This document shows, piece by piece, positions 38,178-46,863 of a stretch of 64,000 nucleotides of DNA. The notes below the pieces were generated by a model. The model ran no database searches, was not told where the DNA came from, and worked only from the letters and a program-made list of their open reading frames with translations. The translations under genes and the position numbers were made by a program. The stretch is from an uncultured Clostridia bacterium. Its GTDB lineage: Bacteria > Bacillota > Clostridia > Christensenellales > UBA1242. The stretch is taken from positions 1-64,000 of the forward strand of contig CAKVLR010000002.1 of assembly GCA_934757855.1 (NCBI GenBank), given 5' to 3'. Each line of letters starts with the position of its first letter. Position 1 is the stretch's first letter.

Positions 38178-38525
38178 TTATTCACCAACATAGTGAATCA
38201 ATCCCATATAGCGCGCACGCTTGATAGCAGTTGCAAGCGCTCTTTGGTGCTTAGCACAAGTACCAGTTTGTCTGCGAGAAATAATCTTACCTTTTTCAGT
38301 AATGAAACGGCGCAATTTTGCTACATCTTTGTAGTCAATCTCCTCTACCTTGTCAAGGCAGAATTGACAAACTTTACGGCGTTGTTGTGGACGGCGACGG
38401 CGAGGAGCTTCTTCACCCTCAGCGCGTGGCTTGCGTTCAAACTTTTCTTTTGCTTCAGCAGGCTTTTGTGTAGCTTCTGCTTTAACAGTTTCGTTTGCTA
38501 CAACTTCTTCATTTTCAGTTGCCAT
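38178..38525 (-). CDS. rpsR: 30S ribosomal protein S18, N-terminally extended
   Basis: 115 residues against about 75-80 in most bacteria. Residues 1-45 are a Glu/Ala/Lys/Arg-rich extension with a run of Arg (PRRRRPQQRRK); the S18 core follows: VCQFCLDKVEEIDYKDVAKL, RFITEKGKIISRRQTGTCAK, HQRALATAIKRARYMGLIHY. Binds S6 and 16S rRNA in the platform. RBS AAAGGAG before ATG. Last gene of rpsF-ssb-rpsR. Confidence 0.96.
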   Translation of the reverse strand: MATENEEVVANETVKAEATQKPAEAKEKFERKPRAEGEEAPRRRRPQQRRKVCQFCLDKVEEIDYKDVAKLRRFITEKGKIISRRQTGTCAKHQRALATAIKRARYMGLIHYVGE

Positions 38526-38548
38526 TGTGTATTCTCCTTTTAAATTAA

Positions 38549-38986
38549 TTAGAATGGTAAATCAGTATCTTCAACAGGTTCCAATTCAACTACTTTTGCA
38601 CTTTCAGTGTGAGCAGGTGCGCTTTGAGTGTTGCTAGCACTAGGCTCGAAAGGAGCGCTTCCACCCTCACCAGAGCGAGGTGTCAAAAACTCAACATCAT
38701 CAACAACAACATCAACAGCAGTACGCTTTTCACCATTTGTTTCGTAATTACGAATTTGAATAGTACCCATAATAGAAACCTTGTTGCCTTTGTGCAAGTA
38801 CTTTCCGCATCTTTCAGCGTTTCCACGCCAAGCGGTACAGTTGAAATAGTCAACCTCACGCACGCCCTCAGCATTTGCAAAAGGACGGTTTACCGCGATA
38901 GAAAAACGGCACATTTGCACACCACTAGCAGTAGTGCTAGTTTCTGGGTCACGAGTCAAATTACCTATCAAAAAAACTTTGTTCAT
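38549..38986 (-). CDS. ssb: Single-stranded DNA-binding protein
   Basis: 145 residues. OB fold: MNKVFLIGNLTRDPE, FSIAVNRPF, DYFNCTAWRGNAERCGKYL, VSIMGTIQIRNYETNGEKRT, VVVDDVEFL. A short Ser/Ala-rich linker leads to the acidic tip DTDLPF, the usual binding site for partner proteins. RBS GAGAGGAATTTAAG before ATG. It lies in the standard place between rpsF and rpsR. Confidence 0.97.
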   Translation of the reverse strand: MNKVFLIGNLTRDPETSTTASGVQMCRFSIAVNRPFANAEGVREVDYFNCTAWRGNAERCGKYLHKGNKVSIMGTIQIRNYETNGEKRTAVDVVVDDVEFLTPRSGEGGSAPFEPSASNTQSAPAHTESAKVVELEPVEDTDLPF

Positions 38987-39000
38987 CTTAAATTCCTCTC

Positions 39001-39282
39001 TTACTTCTTAATAAACATTTTACGAACGAAAAACTCAGTGAGAGCCATTTGTTTTTCCATTTCACGAGGCAAACTAGGGTTTGAAGTGAAGTTCATCAAC
39101 ACATAAAAACCTTCCGCCTTGTCTTGAATAGGGTAAGCAAATTTCTTCATTCCGATTTTCTCAACAGATTCAACTTCACCGCCATCAGCAACTACCATAT
39201 CGCTAAACTTTTTGATGATTGCCTCGCGAGTTTCTTCTGGAGCATCGCACGAAATGATGTACAATAATTCATACTTGTTCAT
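39001..39282 (-). CDS. rpsF: 30S ribosomal protein S6
   Basis: 93 residues, standard length. MNKYELLYIIS start, EEAIxx helix region, and GMKKFAYPIQDKAEGFYVLMNF, the S6 core. It pairs with S18 in the 30S platform. AAAGGAGG before ATG. First gene of rpsF-ssb-rpsR, preceded by a promoter and a hairpin leader. Confidence 0.96.
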   Translation of the reverse strand: MNKYELLYIISCDAPEETREAIIKKFSDMVVADGGEVESVEKIGMKKFAYPIQDKAEGFYVLMNFTSNPSLPREMEKQMALTEFFVRKMFIKK

Positions 39283-39293
39283 AGGTTTTAACC

Positions 39294-39350
39294 TCCTTTT
39301 GGACTAACGGTCTAACTCAATGGTTAGACAAGGATTGTCAATACAATCGA
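39294..39350 (-). promoter_or_regulatory. Candidate S6:S18 leader element
   Basis: On the minus strand, a 7-bp hairpin GTCTAAC-CATTGA-GTTAGAC (39310-39329) is followed directly by CGTTAGTCC and the RBS, giving GACCG next to the stem. In many bacteria an ACCG/CCG element by a hairpin in the rpsF leader binds the S6:S18 complex for feedback. The match is by eye. Confidence 0.45.
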
Positions 39351-39355
39351 GCATT

Positions 39356-39384
39356 AGTATAACATATTTCACGCCAAAAATCAA
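39356..39384 (-). promoter_or_regulatory. Promoter of the rpsF operon
   Basis: Minus strand: -35 TTGATT (39379-39384), 17 bp, -10 TATACT (39356-39361), about 75 nt upstream of the rpsF start. Confidence 0.65.
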
Positions 39385-39616
39385 TAGATTTAAGGCAAAT
39401 TGTTTATATTGAATTTTTATAAAAATAAAGAAACAAAAAAGTGCCCGCAGTGAAAATGAAAATTTTACATATTTTTATGAAAAATACACACAATAAATAG
39501 CGGAAGAATGCACTAAATTTACCTTGAATTTTTTATGAAAATACCCTTAAAATCGTTTGCGAAAATGCGCGTAATAGTGTATAATTATTATAAATGTTTA
39601 AATGGGAGGCGTTTTA

Positions 39617-40300
39617 ATGCTTAAACTTAATGCAAAAGAAAAGTTTATGGTCGGCTTTACGATACTTTGCACAGTCTTGCTCACTTGCGCACTAGCGTGT
39701 ACAGTTGTGCTTGCCGCCTTTACCGCAAACAAACAAGCCACCACAACGATAAAATTCCACGAAGGAATAACAATAGAAATTACCGAAGGTGTTTCAGGCG
39801 ATAATAAGCAATGGCAATACGCGGTTAATGGAGGCACTACCTACTCTACCAGTGGTATGCCACTTACTCAATTACAAATGCAAAATGTAAAAATTAAAGC
39901 AACAAAAGGTGCTTCTACCGCTTCACCTTGTTACATTAGAGTTTTTTACTTTATTACTATCAATAGTACCACAGCAACTTGTTTGCCAACATCTAGCAAC
40001 TTGTCTGGTTTGACTAGCGCTACTCTTTCAACAAATGAAACGATATTTGTTAACAATAATAAATTCAGTACAGATAGTAAATACATTGCTTTTGCAGGAA
40101 CTGGTAGTATTACCGCTATAAACAAAGTCACTAACATTATCAACCCTATTACCGTATTCAACATTACAGAGCAAAATACAGAAATAAATGGCAAACAAGT
40201 TCGCGCGTACTTTAGAATTTACGCTTCAACAGACCCATTCACTACCGCAAATGAATCAAGTTGGAACACTAGTTACTTTACATTTTCTTTTGGTTCCTAA
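39617..40300 (+). CDS. Secreted protein with SipW-type signal peptide
   Basis: 227 residues from the ATG at 39617, selected by GGGAGG 8 nt upstream. Short basic N-terminus, hydrophobic helix, then VVLAAFTANKQATTTIKF, a signal region shared with three other genes here and like the signal of SipW substrates such as TasA/CalY. The rest is Ser/Thr/Asn-rich beta sequence, about 190 residues, without Cys-rich or catalytic motifs. Probably a matrix or fibre-forming surface protein cut by the signal peptidase at 45610. Single gene followed by a terminator at 40382. Confidence 0.75.
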   Translation: MLKLNAKEKFMVGFTILCTVLLTCALACTVVLAAFTANKQATTTIKFHEGITIEITEGVSGDNKQWQYAVNGGTTYSTSGMPLTQLQMQNVKIKATKGASTASPCYIRVFYFITINSTTATCLPTSSNLSGLTSATLSTNETIFVNNNKFSTDSKYIAFAGTGSITAINKVTNIINPITVFNITEQNTEINGKQVRAYFRIYASTDPFTTANESSWNTSYFTFSFGS

Positions 40301-40381
40301 GTTTATTACAAGTAAAAATTTGAGGCTATTAAAAATCACTGCTACCGCTTCACTTTGAAATTAAATAACAATTTTTAGATA

Positions 40382-40411
40382 AACACCGCAAACGCTTTGC
40401 AGTGTTTTTTA
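40382..40411 (+). terminator. Terminator after the 39617 gene
   Basis: Stem AACACCGCAAA / TTTGCAGTGTT (one mismatch), 3-nt loop, followed by TTTTATT. Confidence 0.8.
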
Positions 40412-40450
40412 TTGCCAAAATACTATGCGATTTAGAAATTTATATTTTTT

Positions 40451-40543
40451 TCTTGACTGGCTAATATCTTGTATATTCTACTCTACCTCAGTGTACTACC
40501 AGACTTCCGCGTACGGAGTACGCTTAAAGGGGCAATCTTTTTA
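40451..40543 (-). repeat. Type B repeat next to a truncated gene
   Basis: Minus-strand match to the type B family: AGATTGCCCCTT, a GCGTACTCCGTACGC stem, GAAGTCTGG, AGTAGAATA and AGATATTAGCCAG. It ends about 50 bp before the truncated SipW-substrate copy, in a position to have been involved in its loss of 5' sequence. Confidence 0.65.
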
Positions 40544-40592
40544 TAGGATAATAGAAATTACTTCCCCCCTTTTCTATACCAGTTTGACCTAG

Positions 40593-41198
40593 TTTTTTGC
40601 AAAAAACGAACCATCTACTATTGCTATAACTGTACTTTCAATTTTGTTGGCAGTAGCAGTAGCATCAACAATCGTACTCGCTGCATTTACTGCAAACAAA
40701 ACCGCAACTACTACCATTCAATTCGGTGGTGGTCTTACAATTGATGTATCAAACATTACACAAAAAGGTGATTCATCAACAACTGAGTATTATTGGAATG
40801 CAAAAGTTGATGGGAAAGCTGTAACAAACTATACAAGCATTGATAAAGCTAACACAAACATTGAATTTCAACCCATAAGCTTAAATGTTAATTCTGAGAG
40901 TTCAGTAAAAGAAGCCTATGTAATAACCTATGTTGACATTAAGGTTGATAATACTGCGCAAACTTTAACTCCTGAGAATGGTTGGTTCTCATTGGGTAAT
41001 GGCTATTATTTATTGGGAACAGATACAACAACTGCTACCAAATTAACAACAGCTCAAGTGCCTTTTGTTACTGCTTATACAGTTACCGCTACTGATGCTT
41101 TGGCTGGTAAGGATGTAGTTGCAACTTTTAAAACTTGGGCTATTGATGCAAACGCTGAGAGCGCTTTGAGTACTTTGAAAACGAACGCTGGTCTATAA
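40593..41198 (+). pseudogene. 5'-truncated SipW-substrate copy (silent?)
   Basis: About 200 codons that match the gene at 42341 nearly base for base from the signal helix (STIAITVLSILLAVAVASTI) into TTTI-FGGGL, then diverge. It lacks the first codons of its partner (MTTQKVQ...), has a TAG at 40590 just upstream, no ATG before the mature region and no RBS. TTG codons at 40644 or 40647 are the only possible starts, inside the signal helix. The rest of the frame is open to 41198, and the 3' end with terminator is conserved. Either a dead copy or a silent donor for recombination with its partner. Confidence 0.65.
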
Positions 41199-41311
41199 GA
41201 TTGATTTCATTGATACTATTTAATCTACTTTGAGTTTTACAACACTCTCATTATGAGGGTGTTGTTTTTTATTCAAACTTTTTTGATTGTTAAATACAAA
41301 TCTTTGCTCAA
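40613..41311. repeat. Left arm of inverted duplication
   Basis: Inverted partner of 42162-42943. Matching blocks: the signal-coding part at 40613-40760, then TTTAATCTACTTTGAGTTTT with the terminator hairpin at 41219-41270, and TTGATTGTTAAATACAAAT near 41289-41308. The middle, encoding the mature protein, is much less similar. So conserved ends flank divergent centres. Confidence 0.7.
41239..41270 (+). terminator. Terminator after the truncated copy
   Basis: Stem ACAACACTCTCA / GAGGGTGTTGT with a short loop, followed by TTTTTT. The same hairpin, inverted, ends the 42341 gene. Confidence 0.8.
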
Positions 41312-42161
41312 ATATTATTCAATGATTTTAAACTCTAATAATCTGCATATAATTAGTAGCAATTATTAAAATAATATTTTGCGAATGGCGAAATTTTTTA
41401 GTGTCTATATTATTTGCGAAGATTGTCGAAATATGTCGAATTATATTGTGAAAAATATAAGTAATAGTGTCACTTAATTAATCTATGTTATACCCATTAA
41501 ACTGAGGCGGATATGGTTATGCAAATATAATTAGTATAAAAAACACTAGGGCTGATGCCCTAGCGAACTTGTTTTTTCCATTTAGATTTAATTTAGGAGC
41601 TAAACAAAACCCGAATGAAATTCATAAAAAAGAGAAACTTTTATACTAAAAGTAACAGTTTTATTGTACCATACGGTTTTAAAAATAGCAACTGTTTTCA
41701 GCACTTTTTCCAAAAAATTTTAAGAAAGTTTTAATTTTTATTCAAATATCACACTAAAATTGGCAGGGGCTGATAATTATGATACCCAAAAATCTTAAAG
41801 TTGTTTAGCATAATATAACTATTATTAAGTAATTAACTTAAATAAATTTTTTGTCTTAATTTGAAATATTATGTAATATTTTGATTTATTTCATCAAATT
41901 TTATCTAAAATTATCTAATTTTGTTATAATTTGTAAATTATTGTCTAAATTTAAAATATTTTGCCGAATTTACTCAAATTTTGTCTAAATTTATCAAAAT
42001 TTGTCGTAATTAAAATATTTTTGTCAAATTTTGTAATATTGTAAATAATTTTGTCGAAATTTGTCGAATTTTAATAAAAACCAAAATAAGCCAATCCAAG
42101 CGCGGTTACTTATCTCCCATCTAACATTAGTATATGATGAATATTACAAAAACCAGCACTA
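41312..42161. other. AT-rich spacer with repeated TTTGTC motifs
   Basis: No gene is seen. It contains a terminator-like hairpin CTAGGGC/GCCCTAG (about 41548-41567), many variants of AAATTTTGTC/TTTGTCTAAATT between 41880 and 42075, and two tandem pairs of TGTCGAA spaced 10 bp (41424 and 41434; 42052 and 42062). TGTCGAA is the core 0A-box sequence, but the flanking genes both point into this spacer, so a promoter role for them is unlikely. Confidence 0.6.
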
Positions 42162-42943
42162 AAATTTGAGCAAAAATTTGTATTTAACAATCAAAAGAAA
42201 AGAGAAATTTATCAATTCATCGGTAAACCTAAAATGTACCACTAGACTCTCTGGGGGTTTTATAATAACAACAAAAACAACACCCTCGTAATGAGAGTGT
42301 TGTAAAACTCAAAGTAGATTAAATAGTCTTAATTAGTTAATTAAGCAAATGTTTTAACATTGTCAATGTTACCATTACCTGCAACTGATTCAGCCTTGAA
42401 TGTAATAGTAATACTGATTGATTTACCAGCAATGTCATCTACACTGTTAGTCGTTGAACTAATAACTGCTTTGCTAAAAACTGTTACATCAGTGTCAGCA
42501 GTTGTTGCAACATCAAAGTAGTAAACACCATCACCAGTACCAGCGGTTGCTGTTGTTGTGAATGTAACTTTAAGCTTTGCATCAGCATTTGTAAATACGC
42601 CATTTGCGTAAGTCCAAGTACCAGTAGTACCACTACCATTAGCTACGCTAAGTTTAAAACCAACATAAGCTGCTTGGTTAGTTTGCGCACTCAAAGCGCC
42701 CATTTCAACATTGTCTTTCGCAAAAGCATTGTCTTTTGCAGCAATAGTAACTGTGGCATCAGTTGTAGCAGCAACTGCATTAAAGTCAGCGCTTTCAGCT
42801 GAAGTAAGGGTCATGTTCAAACCACCACCGAATGTAATTGTAGTAGTTGCTGTTCTGCTGGCGCTAAATGCAGCGAGTACGATTGTTGATGCTACTGCTA
42901 CTGCCAACAAAATTGAAAGTACAGTTATAGCAATAGTAGATGT
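42162..42943. repeat. Right arm of inverted duplication
   Basis: Inverted copy of 40613-41311. It contains the complete partner gene except its first codons, its terminator (42272-42303), and the flanking block near 42162-42195. The arms lie about 850 bp apart, so recombination between them could invert the spacer. Confidence 0.7.
42272..42303 (-). terminator. Terminator after the 42341 gene
   Basis: Stem ACAACACTCTCA / GAGGGTGTTGT on the minus strand, followed by TTTTTGTTG. Inverted match of the hairpin at 41239. Confidence 0.8.
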
Positions 42944-42976
42944 CTTGATTTTAGATTGTACTTTTTGTGTTGTCAT
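42341..42976 (-). CDS. Secreted protein with SipW-type signal peptide
   Basis: 211 residues. Signal helix ILLAVAVASTIVLAAFSASR, then TATTTITFGGGLNM and an Ala/Thr/Asp-rich beta mature part with no Cys. Low-complexity Thr/Ala composition suits a self-assembling matrix or surface-layer protein. RBS AAAGGAG 9 nt before ATG. It is the intact partner of the truncated copy at 40593, and lies downstream of a structured intergenic region and two further SipW-type substrates in the same direction. Confidence 0.75.
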   Translation of the reverse strand: MTTQKVQSKIKTSTIAITVLSILLAVAVASTIVLAAFSASRTATTTITFGGGLNMTLTSAESADFNAVAATTDATVTIAAKDNAFAKDNVEMGALSAQTNQAAYVGFKLSVANGSGTTGTWTYANGVFTNADAKLKVTFTTTATAGTGDGVYYFDVATTADTDVTVFSKAVISSTTNSVDDIAGKSISITITFKAESVAGNGNIDNVKTFA

Positions 42977-43025
42977 AATTGTAAATCTCCTTTATAAAAT
43001 TAAGATTAAGAAAGGGAAAGGTTAG

Positions 43026-43454
43026 ATTAATTTACTAAAATGTTTGCAAAGTTGCCTGAAAACCAATTAACTGCGACCGCGGTATGTTACTAATTGCGCG
43101 CATTTTGGCTCATCAATCTTTCCAATCTAAGTTTTGCGAATGTTCCTTTACCAAAATCGCACGAACCACCAACTTTGGACTAGCCAAAGCAATGCTTTTT
43201 TGGTATCAAAACTATTCAAGTTTGTTTTCAATTAGCGAGTGAAAACGACTCGAGCAAGTCACAAGCCAAAGCAAAGTGCTATTTTGAGGTTTCCCTCTAT
43301 GTATCTACCTAAAACGGCAAACGCAATTTTTTGCACCCTACCCGCTTGCGACCGCGTTTGAGCGTAAAGCCCCTAGTTTAACGTGGTTCCGCACGAAATC
43401 GCTTGCCCAAAGGACAAACTTGATAGTTTAATGTGGTTCCGCACAAAATCCAAT
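43026..43454 (-). ncRNA. Candidate structured RNA with tandem hairpins
   Basis: A 430-nt gap between two genes that holds no reading frame and is less AT-rich than other gaps here. On the minus strand two copies of GTGCGGAACCACRTTAAACTA occur about 50 nt apart (43432-43452 and 43380-43400). Each forms a small hairpin with loop CGGAAC; the outer pair is T-A in one copy and C-G in the other, a compensatory change. GAGGGAAACCTC and further stems follow. It could be an sRNA or a long leader of the 42341 gene. No known family was recognised. Confidence 0.4.
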
Positions 43455-44057
43455 CTAACTTGTTTGATAAGTTGTACCACTTGCTGGGTCAATTTGCATC
43501 TTGAAGAAGATTTTAAATCTAGTCACTGAATTTACGAGATAATTTTGAGGGTCAGTAGAATCTGCAACGATTCCACTGTTTTTACCCTCTTTAACATTAA
43601 AAGTTAAAGTAAAAGTTGTCGATTTGTTTATCTCAATGTCGGCTGTAACTTTGTCCATTGTGATACCAAGTATTGGTCCAATATCTCCAAAAGATACTCC
43701 TGTGGGTGTACGACTAACATTTATAGTGCTTATAACGGTATCCCCTTTATAAAACTCTATATATCTTATTTGTTCAATAGTTACCTTAACTTTTTGTGCA
43801 TTATACTTAACCCCATCTTTATGAGGATTATAGTTGCAAGTAACAGTTGCAGTTGCCCCCTGTTTCCCTGGGTAGATAGCAGTGGCAGTAGCGCTACTTG
43901 TCATTGTACCTATACTACCTATATTGATTGTGTTTTGACCGTAACCACCTGCGGTCATTGCAGCGAGGGTAACGGTTGTGACCATTGCTACGACCAAAAG
44001 TGGTATCAACGCAAACACTAATATATTAAACATTTTTAATTTACTAAGTTTTGTCAC
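43455..44057 (-). CDS. Secreted protein with SipW-type signal peptide
   Basis: 200 residues starting with GTG at 44057, preceded by AAAGGAGG. Signal region VVAMVTTVTLAAMTAGGYG, then about 165 residues of beta-rich sequence with NYNPHKDGVKYNAQKVKVTI in the middle. Same design as the neighbours but with distinct sequence. It lies 28 nt downstream of the gene at 44086 in the same direction, so the two are probably one transcript. Probably a minor matrix or fibre component. Confidence 0.72.
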   Translation of the reverse strand: MTKLSKLKMFNILVFALIPLLVVAMVTTVTLAAMTAGGYGQNTINIGSIGTMTSSATATAIYPGKQGATATVTCNYNPHKDGVKYNAQKVKVTIEQIRYIEFYKGDTVISTINVSRTPTGVSFGDIGPILGITMDKVTADIEINKSTTFTLTFNVKEGKNSGIVADSTDPQNYLVNSVTRFKIFFKMQIDPASGTTYQTS

Positions 44058-44085
44058 AACCTTACCCTCCTTTTAAATTAGATTT

Positions 44086-45324
44086 TTATACATTACCTGT
44101 AGTCTTGTCACTATAACTTGGTGTAGGAAATTCGCCTAAGTTAGTTGTGTTTGTATATGCCTGCATTTTTGTTACCCAATTGACAAATGGTGCTAGTGAA
44201 GTTAAATTGGTGCCTAGCGCTGTTGCATATGGTGTCTCGCTAAAACTATTTACAAATGTATCTACATCTATTGCGGTAACTGTAAGTGTTAGTTTAACAT
44301 CTATATCAGTAGAATTACCAAAGCCATTTATTGTAGTTGCAAAATTTACATATTGCCCTGGTAATATCGCACTAGGATAAATAAACTTTTTTGTGCTATT
44401 ACTTGTCTCATTATCAGTAACTGAAGTCCAACCATCAGCGGAAACAGTCATTTTAGGACTCCACGAGTTTGTAGTAGTATTCCTGCTAGCGATTGTCAAA
44501 GTGTAGTAATATATCATTGGAATATTGTAGTTGTTGTATAATGTTAAGCCAGACCAGTCGTAATTTGATAAATAACTTGTAACATCAGTTGTGCTACTAT
44601 CAAACTTTAAAGCCCCATTTATTATTTTCATAGATCGAAAAGGAACTTTATCTAGATTGCTAGTATCGGACGCAGGAAAAATACTTTTGTGAGTATCATT
44701 TTTTATTACAAGAAATTTTGTAAAACTAGCAACTCCATTTGTTTGATATTTAAACTCTTTTCCATCAACAGTGTAGTTATTATTTAATAATGTTTGGCTA
44801 CTGCCTGCCGAAGGGGACCATTCTTTGATAAAACCACCAGTTGTGCTTGTGGAATATTGCATTAATTCTACGGTTATATGTGGATTGCTACCAGCCGTAT
44901 ATGCAGTACAAAATTGCACGGCGGTGTCTGTTGTTGTATTATAATCTCCAGTATGCCCGCCACCAACTATGCCTACATAGTAATACCAGCCGTTTGATTG
45001 CTTTACCCATTTAGTGCTGTCAACATTAACACTCGTAAAAGTCGTGCTTACGCGCATTACGCACGGAATATCAATGGCTGTTTTATTGTTTGTCGCACTT
45101 ATGAACAATGTACCACCAGTCAACTGACTGCTTTCGGTAACTTGGTTTGTCATACTCGCTTCTTTCCACACTTGCGAGGAGATTTTGGACACGGGGACAC
45201 TAGGTATCAAATTAGCAGAGGAAAAACCCGCAAGCACTACACCAGCGGTCATACATATCACAGCCAAGATGCCAACGAGTATCGATAATGAAATTTTTAG
45301 CGATAGCGTTTTCATACTGGACAC
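44086..45324 (-). CDS. Large secreted protein with SipW-type signal peptide
   Basis: 412 residues if started at the GTG at 45324, which has GGGGAG 7 nt upstream; an ATG 30 nt earlier lacks an RBS. Signal helix ILVGILAVICMTAGVVLAGF with SSANL at the cleavage side. The mature part is Ser/Thr/Asn-rich and beta-rich, without Cys or a C-terminal anchor. The longest of the SipW-type substrates here, and first in the run toward 43455 and 42341. It lies about 290 bp downstream of the signal peptidase gene. Confidence 0.75.
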   Translation of the reverse strand: MSSMKTLSLKISLSILVGILAVICMTAGVVLAGFSSANLIPSVPVSKISSQVWKEASMTNQVTESSQLTGGTLFISATNNKTAIDIPCVMRVSTTFTSVNVDSTKWVKQSNGWYYYVGIVGGGHTGDYNTTTDTAVQFCTAYTAGSNPHITVELMQYSTSTTGGFIKEWSPSAGSSQTLLNNNYTVDGKEFKYQTNGVASFTKFLVIKNDTHKSIFPASDTSNLDKVPFRSMKIINGALKFDSSTTDVTSYLSNYDWSGLTLYNNYNIPMIYYYTLTIASRNTTTNSWSPKMTVSADGWTSVTDNETSNSTKKFIYPSAILPGQYVNFATTINGFGNSTDIDVKLTLTVTAIDVDTFVNSFSETPYATALGTNLTSLAPFVNWVTKMQAYTNTTNLGEFPTPSYSDKTTGNV

Positions 45325-45609
45325 GCTTTTTCTCCCCTTTTTTCTATTTTTCAATAAAATTTTACATTATTTATCAATAAAAGTAAAACGATTTTGAGTG
45401 TTTTTTCAAAAAAACATTGAAAAATATCTAAATTTGAAGTTATTTTGTGAAAAAATTATATTTATATTCTTTTTTGTAGAAAAAATTGTAGTTGCGTGCA
45501 AATTTTTCGCGAATTTTGTAGAAATTTGTCAAAAAATGCACTCAATATATTTTCAAGCATAAAATAAGCAACACTTTCGGGCAAAATCAAGTCGCGTGGT
45601 CTGGGTCAA

Positions 45610-46662
45610 CTATTGATTTGAATTGTCATTTGGGTTTTGATTGTTATCATTTATATATGGGGCGTTTTGCGTGTAATTTGGGCTATTTGGGTTTTGCGAG
45701 GCTTGTCCGTTTGGTTGCTGTTTTGCACTACTGCTACCGCCGTAATTTGTGCGCATAATTTTCGCAAATTCCCTATCTTCTTGCGCTTTCTTTTGCTCCA
45801 TAAATTTGCGTTCTGCCTCTTGCTCAAACTCGGCTTTGAGGGTCAAGAACCTGTCAATTTCCATTTTTGCGTGTCGGCGTTCTACCACGCTACGAATGAG
45901 TAGCATAGTGATTACCAAAGTCAAAAATGCGGTAATTGTGAGAATTATATTATTCTTTACGAACCAAATCACATAGCCCAAAACTGGCACGCTCAGCACC
46001 ATTTTACCAGTAACAAAATTGAATGTAATCTCATCAATTTGCCACGAAGTGCCTTCGTGATTGTCGCCTTCTAGTCGAACGATAGTGTCAGCGCCGTTTG
46101 TACCTTGCGGGGCGCCGATTTGCGTTACACGGTGAATAAAGTCGTACTGGCTTTTACCCTCTTGCCTTTGATAACTCAGCACATCGCCGACATGAATATC
46201 GTTTACATTGTTCACTGGTTTGAGGATAACCATACTGCCGACTGGAATGTTTGGTTCCATACTGTCGGTAGGTACGATGCCGACCCTAAGCCCAAACATA
46301 AGCCCAAATGCGACCAAAAATGCAACGATTAACGCAAAAACAAGAAAAATTGTGTTTACAATATTGAAAAAAGTGGTCCAGCCCGATGGAATTACTTGGC
46401 TAATGGAGTAGTTGTTGGTAAATTCTTGCATTTGGCGTTGCTTGTACTCGCGAAGCCTAATCATTTCTTCGCTAGGCTCTTTGGCTTGGTCGTATTGCTC
46501 CTGAATTTCAGGGTTCAAAATCGACTTTGGAGCGTTTGGATTGTTTGCCATTTCCACATCATCAATAACGGGTTGCTCCTCATCAAGCAAAGTCTTGCGG
46601 GTCGCGTGTTCGATTTGGTCGGGCTTGAATTGATTTTCGCCATTTTTTTTGTTAAAATCCAT
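45610..46662 (-). CDS. sipW: SipW-type (ER-type) signal peptidase I
   Basis: 350 residues. N-terminal hydrophilic extension (1-90), a TM helix (about 100-127), catalytic Ser134 in VPTDSMEPNI, and His177 in FIHRVTQ where bacterial type enzymes have Lys: the Ser-His form of ER-type/SipW peptidases. RLEGDNHEG (about 195-203) follows, a second TM (about 225-255), then a charged helix and an Asn/Gln-rich tail. Bacillus SipW processes TasA and TapA; here it likely processes the five adjacent substrates. RBS AGGAG before ATG. Both hydrophilic tails are longer than in SipW (about 190 residues). Confidence 0.9.
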   Translation of the reverse strand: MDFNKKNGENQFKPDQIEHATRKTLLDEEQPVIDDVEMANNPNAPKSILNPEIQEQYDQAKEPSEEMIRLREYKQRQMQEFTNNYSISQVIPSGWTTFFNIVNTIFLVFALIVAFLVAFGLMFGLRVGIVPTDSMEPNIPVGSMVILKPVNNVNDIHVGDVLSYQRQEGKSQYDFIHRVTQIGAPQGTNGADTIVRLEGDNHEGTSWQIDEITFNFVTGKMVLSVPVLGYVIWFVKNNIILTITAFLTLVITMLLIRSVVERRHAKMEIDRFLTLKAEFEQEAERKFMEQKKAQEDREFAKIMRTNYGGSSSAKQQPNGQASQNPNSPNYTQNAPYINDNNQNPNDNSNQ

Positions 46663-46805
46663 TTATAACTCCTATTTTTATAAACATTTAGTTTAATTTT
46701 ATCAAAATGCGACAAAAAACTCAAATGTTTTGAGGTAATTTTTCAATTAATATTAGTTATAACCAAAAATGTCGAAAAAAATCGCAAAATGGTGAAAATA
46801 TTATT

Positions 46806-46857
46806 GAGATTACCACGCTACGCTCGCAATAATAATAAAACACCCCACACGGAGTGT
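46806..46857 (-). terminator. Terminator of the 46864 gene with adjoining repeat
   Basis: Minus-strand stem ACACTCC/GGGGTGT (46840-46857) with a GTGT loop, followed by TTTTATTATTATT. A degenerate type A repeat (GAGATTACCACGCTACGCTC) adjoins at about 46806-46831. Confidence 0.75.
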
Positions 46858-46863
46858 CTTGTC

